A stretch of 56,246 nucleotides of DNA from a virus. Below the pieces are notes generated by a model. That model was not told where the DNA came from. It worked only from the letters and a program-made list of their open reading frames with translations, and did no database searches. Location: positions 1 through 56,246 of the IMG/VR virus record IMGVR_UViG_3300015164_000001. The stretch is one strand, 5' to 3'. Each line of letters starts with the position of its first letter. The stretch's first letter is position 1. Position numbers and translations under genes: made by a program. Below, in pieces: positions 54,971 to 56,246 of this stretch.

Positions 54971-56246
54971 GTCGATCAGCATCCCGAGCGCCGTCGCGGC
55001 CACGGTCACCGCGGCCCTGACCGCGCGCCACGAACGCCAAGGCATTGCCGGGATGACCCGCACTGCCGCCCTGACTGCGGTGGAGTTGGCCCAGTCCCCG
55101 ATCACCTCGCCCGAGGTCGTGCGCCGCGTGGCCGACTGGCACGCGCGCCACCCCGACGCCATCGCCCCCGATGGCCGCTCGACATTGCTCGGAGGGGTGT
55201 GGGGCGGACGCGCGGGACGGGATTGGGCGATGGAGATGGCGGGGCGGATGGCTGCGGTCGCGCCGGCGAAGCCCGACGCACCGATAGCCTCTGGGCTCGC
55301 AATCGTGGCCGCCGACACGGGGCGCGTGCTCCTGCTGCAACGGGCGCTCGATCCGACCGACCCCGCCAGCGGCAAGTGGGAGTTCCCGGGCGGGCATGTA
55401 GACCCCGGTGAGGGCGCGCTAGAGGCCGCCCAGCGCGAGTTCGCCGAGGAGGTCGGCAAGCCGCCACCGGGCAAACTGGCGGGCGACTGGTTCAGCCCGA
55501 ACGGCGTCTATCACGGCTTCATCTTCGTGGCGCCGACCGAGGCCGAGGTCGACTGCAACATCGACCACGAGGACCGCCACGTCCTGAACCCCGACGACCC
55601 GGACGGCGACTGCATCGAGGTCGTGGCGTGGTGGGCGGTGGATGATGCGCGCGACAACCCCGTCATGCGCGCCGAGATGAGCAGCACGCCATGGGATCAA
55701 CTGAAGGCGGTCGGCGATGCGAAGGTGGCATCGCTGCCGGCGACCTCGACCTGCGAATACTGCTCGCAGCCCGCGACCAAGGCTCTACTTCACGCTGAGG
55801 GTATGGCGTATGTCCCCGTCTGCGATGCACACGAGGCGAAGGGCAAGGCGGCCATCGGTGCCGACGAGTTGTCGGGCACGCGGCCGTTCACCGGCGCCGT
55901 ATCCGAGCCGCTGGACATCATTCGCACGATCCCCGGCAACCAGAAGCGCCCGAAGCTCCAGCGCCTCTCCAAGCGCCTGAACCGCATCGATGCCGACCTG
56001 CGATCCAAGCTCCGCGCCGGCGCCGAGGTGGCCATGGCCGACGGACTACGGCGAGCGGGGGTGAAGGTAACCCAACGGGCCCAGAAGCGGTCCAAGGCCG
56101 TGCAGGCGAGCGTGGGCGCGTGCGACGGCCACTACCCGCCCGGAGTCCTAGCCGCGGCGGGGATCACCGAGCAGGAAGCCCTGGCCTACGCGTTCGACAC
56201 CTACGGCGAGAAGGCGGACCGCTGGATCACCGCGGCGAACGGCCAG
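54963..56246 (+). CDS. MuF-like head protein with NUDIX domain, 3' end cut by window
   Basis: 428 residues to the window edge. An N-terminal helical domain (VRRVADWHARHPDAIAP, LLGGVWGGRAGRDWA) leads to a NUDIX hydrolase (about 108-235) with an intact box, FPGGHVDPGEGALEAAQREF followed by AEEVG. A CEYCSQPA...CDAHE zinc site and LQRLSKRLNRIDADLRSKLR follow, like actinophage MuF or head-morphogenesis proteins. NUDIX fused to a structural gene is unusual. The frame at 56246 runs on into base 1 in the frame of rtcB. Confidence 0.7.
   Translation, partial: MAESISIPSAVAATVTAALTARHERQGIAGMTRTAALTAVELAQSPITSPEVVRRVADWHARHPDAIAPDGRSTLLGGVWGGRAGRDWAMEMAGRMAAVAPAKPDAPIASGLAIVAADTGRVLLLQRALDPTDPASGKWEFPGGHVDPGEGALEAAQREFAEEVGKPPPGKLAGDWFSPNGVYHGFIFVAPTEAEVDCNIDHEDRHVLNPDDPDGDCIEVVAWWAVDDARDNPVMRAEMSSTPWDQLKAVGDAKVASLPATSTCEYCSQPATKALLHAEGMAYVPVCDAHEAKGKAAIGADELSGTRPFTGAVSEPLDIIRTIPGNQKRPKLQRLSKRLNRIDADLRSKLRAGAEVAMADGLRRAGVKVTQRAQKRSKAVQASVGACDGHYPPGVLAAAGITEQEALAYAFDTYGEKADRWITAANGQ

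Overview
The window reads as most of the genome of an uncultured tailed phage (siphovirus type, HK97-fold capsid) of an actinobacterium. Evidence: uniformly GC-rich DNA, every supported gene on the + strand, a WhiB-family regulator, actinophage-type head-to-tail adaptor, DUF5047 tail protein and Rpf-like muralytic lipoprotein, and many starts with no leader. No tRNA, rRNA or CRISPR array was recognised. The last gene is open at base 56246 and the first is open at base 1. Terminase, portal and a MuF/NUDIX protein lie at the right end, protease and capsid at the left end, so the contig is probably a circularly permuted or circular genome cut between the MuF-like gene and rtcB.

Layout. 1-2.9 kb: RtcB RNA ligase (5' cut), a structured intergenic region and the capsid maturation protease. 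2.9-7.8 kb: a sugar-modification island (three glycosyltransferase-like proteins, a methyltransferase, an NDP-sugar epimerase and an HNH endonuclease) between protease and capsid. 7.9-25.4 kb: capsid, a second virion protein, tandem paralogous virion proteins, a tail-spike protein, a tyrosine recombinase, a repeat protein, adaptor and neck proteins, frameshifted tail assembly chaperones, tape measure and minor tail proteins. 25.4-28 kb: lysis genes, including a broken amidase/collar fusion, a DUF1906 endolysin with an apparent internal start, and membrane proteins. 28-33.2 kb: small membrane proteins, a superinfection-immunity homologue, a Gam-like protein, zinc-finger proteins and WhiB. 33.4-38.4 kb: replication initiator, helicase loader, RuvC-like resolvase, PGDYG protein, and a C5 methylase whose frame breaks at its catalytic motif and which overlaps a second long gene in another frame. 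38.4-46 kb: about 20 tiny, mostly Cys-rich genes, an HNH protein and a DNA methyltransferase. 46-56.2 kb: terminase, accessory genes, portal, HAD and MuF/NUDIX proteins.

Four patterns stand out. (1) A module of a small Cys protein plus a noncoding stretch of about 335 nt occurs twice (30.05-30.60 and 38.42-38.97 kb). The noncoding part is more conserved than the gene and shows compensatory base-pair changes, which indicates a structured RNA I do not recognise. (2) Eight near-identical promoters (GTCCAACGCGCTAGAGT) sit 6-7 nt before start codons, and seven of the eight genes begin ATGAC with Thr codons, implying leaderless mRNAs. A second -10 type (TACGCT) serves structural genes and the two RNAs. 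(3) Seven junctions between tiny genes carry a shared sequence that is at once the 3' end of one gene (tail TEAQP), the ribosome site and the start of the next. (4) A C5-methylase gene and an LPTP-repeat protein gene share nearly 900 bp in two frames.

How the parts probably work together (inference): terminase, portal, MuF and protease build and fill the head. The adaptor and neck proteins join the tail made on the tape measure. The glycosylation island decorates virion proteins. The leaderless promoters switch on the small-gene and replication blocks, possibly with WhiB.
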